A DNA stretch of 7,332 nt from Victivallales bacterium (lineage in GTDB: Bacteria; Verrucomicrobiota; Lentisphaeria; Victivallales; Victivallaceae): contig DAOWBJ010000075.1 in the NCBI GenBank assembly GCA_030634125.1, forward strand, positions 1 through 7,332, written 5' to 3'. The notes beneath the pieces were generated by a model. The model was not told the DNA's origin. It did not search any database and saw only the letters and a list, made by a program, of their open reading frames with translations. Numbering within the stretch: position 1 is the stretch's first letter; each line of letters starts with the position of its first letter. Below, piece after piece: positions 6,631 through 7,332 of the stretch. The translations under genes were made by a program, and so were the position numbers.

Positions 6631-6679
6631 ATTCAATTTTTTTTTAGAAAAAACAAAAAAACACTTGATTTTTATCCAA
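6631..6679. other. A/T tract block between the inverted repeat arms
   Basis: This stretch has runs of T (9 in a row ending at 6645) and of A (two runs of 6 around a C), all within the 70-bp interval between the repeat arms. Such tracts are intrinsically bent. It may serve as an UP element or help bring the two arms together by looping. Confidence 0.35.
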
Positions 6680-6707
6680 ATGTAGACTATCTTTCTATAT
6701 AGGCAAA
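6680..6707 (-). repeat. Distal arm of the 28-bp inverted repeat
   Basis: Read on the minus strand it starts TTTGCCTATATAGAA and pairs with 6582-6609 (22 of 28 identical). The arm centres are about 98 bp apart, placing this arm near -105 of the operon promoter, a position suited to an upstream operator or activator site. It also contains one copy of the 13-bp direct repeat (6685-6697). Confidence 0.5.
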
Positions 6708-6725
6708 CATATAATTCGGTATTTT

Positions 6726-6738
6726 GACTATCTTGCTA
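6726..6738 (+). repeat. Second copy of a 13-bp direct repeat (first at 6685-6697)
   Basis: GACTATCTTTCTA at 6685-6697 and GACTATCTTGCTA here differ at one base and are 41 bp apart, close to four helical turns. They therefore lie on the same DNA face. Similarity falls off sharply on either side. This is compatible with tandem sites for an activator or co-operative repressor. Confidence 0.4.
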
Positions 6739-6995
6739 AGAGTATTGCGTAAAAGTTTAGTCACATAAAGTTGAGCAGAAATTTATGGCACTACGACAGT
6801 GTTGGAAGTTGATAAAATTAACAGATAAGAAAAAAGTTAAAAATATTTCGTAATAATGGAAGCGAAAACTATGACAAAGAAGCAACAAAATAATTATCCG
6901 GAGACAGGATACCTCACCGAAATCAGAACTATGATTTCAGGTTTGCGGGTTATTTATGGATCATGCTGCGGATTATTATTGAAGAATTATCTTTG
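6739..6995. other. Unassigned AT-rich spacer between the operon regulatory region and the transposase gene
   Basis: I find no gene I can support here. Short frames exist, such as a 22-codon basic one at 6785-6853, with no ribosome site and no recognisable motif. The right end of the insertion sequence must lie in this stretch or just left of it. GGAAGCG at 6858-6864 resembles the GTAAGCG ends of IS66 elements at 6 of 7 positions, but the other end is outside the window, so the boundary is not settled. Confidence 0.35.
6917..6940. other. Stem-loop downstream of the transposase gene
   Basis: CCGAAATCA (6917-6925) and TGATTTCAG (6932-6940) form a 9-pair stem with one mismatched or wobble pair and a 6-nt loop. 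It lies 56-79 bp past the transposase stop. There is no U-run on either strand, so it is a weak terminator candidate at most. It may block read-through from the transposase into the operon promoter region. Confidence 0.3.
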
Positions 6996-7332
6996 TCATG
7001 GGGCTTCCGGCATTGCCCGGCGCAAAAAACGCTCTAGCAGCGTAGAGGATGCGTTATTGCCCATTATTTCCATCAGTACTTTGGTGGGGTCTAATGCTCG
7101 TAATTTTGCTGTTCGAATGATTGTCATGATGATTGAGACGTTGCGTTTGCCTCTTTCGGTCATATTACCGAAGCTTATTTTCCTGAATAAGACTGCGTTC
7201 CTGATGCCTAATTCAGCTGGATTATTCGTGGGGGGTATCGCTGTGTATTTCAGGAACACAAAGAGTTCATCCTTGAATGTTATCAGACGCTTACGAATAT
7301 TGTCCGTTTTGTGGTGTTCGAGTTCTGGATGG
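6996..7332 (-). mobile_element. IS66-like transposase, C-terminal part (5' end outside window)
   Basis: The minus-strand frame stays open from the TGA at 6996-6998 to the window edge, giving about 111 residues of the C-terminal end of a transposase. A GTG at 7257-7259 is internal and not a true start. The IS66 (DDE_Tnp_IS66) pattern is clear: a helix with KRLITFKDELFVFL, then PPTNNPAELGIRNAVLFRKISFGNMTERGKRN, then a TIIRTAKLRALDP helix. The E of TNNPAE lies in the conserved NNxAE block near the catalytic glutamate. The transposase would cut and rejoin the element ends. The gene points towards the operon promoter region. It may be intact beyond the edge. No second IS gene (tnpA/tnpB type) is visible here. 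Confidence 0.75.

Noticed and set aside
6785..6853. 22-codon basic open frame (MALRQCWKLIK...)
   Set aside because: Too short, no ribosome site and no motif; chance frame in AT-rich DNA.
6856..7332. Plus-strand frame open for 159 codons to the right edge
   Set aside because: Most of it is antisense to the transposase frame, which has clear IS66 motifs. The translated plus-strand product shows no recognisable domain and its ATG lacks a good ribosome site.
1..7332. CRISPR array, tRNA or rRNA genes
   Set aside because: No regularly spaced repeats, cloverleaf-like segments or rRNA-like sequence seen on either strand.

Overview
The window is bacterial: tightly packed genes with AAAGGA-type ribosome sites and a good sigma70-type promoter. 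Genes are of moderate GC and the spacers are strongly AT-rich. I cannot name the taxon from sequence alone; a PVC-group bacterium (Lentisphaerae/Victivallis-like) is only a weak impression.

Layout. Seven genes lie on the minus strand and read from about 6543 down to 50: SDR oxidoreductase, FGGY carbohydrate kinase, second SDR, deoxyribose-phosphate aldolase (deoC), zinc-dependent medium-chain dehydrogenase, D-2-hydroxyacid dehydrogenase, and a third SDR that lost its C-terminal quarter. Gaps are -4 to +25 bp, except for a 107-bp spacer upstream of deoC. Upstream of the first gene is a near-consensus promoter (6596-6624). It is flanked by a 28-bp imperfect inverted repeat, one arm of which covers the predicted start of transcription. 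A further 13-bp direct repeat lies farther upstream. Beyond about 270 bp of unassigned AT-rich DNA, the right edge holds the C-terminal end of an IS66-like transposase, also on the minus strand and cut by the window edge. At the left edge, a short open frame on the plus strand may be the tail of a convergent gene.

How the genes may work together. The set looks like a sugar or sugar-alcohol catabolic operon. Dehydrogenases would interconvert hydroxyl and keto groups, an L-xylulokinase-like FGGY kinase would phosphorylate the product, and a DeoC-type aldolase would cleave a phosphorylated sugar, releasing an aldehyde (acetaldehyde if the substrate is deoxyribose 5-phosphate). Five dehydrogenases with one kinase and one DeoC aldolase do not match a pathway I can name. 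The substrate is unknown, and no transporter or regulator lies in the window.

The main items for a second look are the operator-like repeats around the promoter, the unassigned pathway, and the abrupt end of SDR homology exactly at a GGATCC site (133-138), which could be a true rearrangement or a chimeric join.
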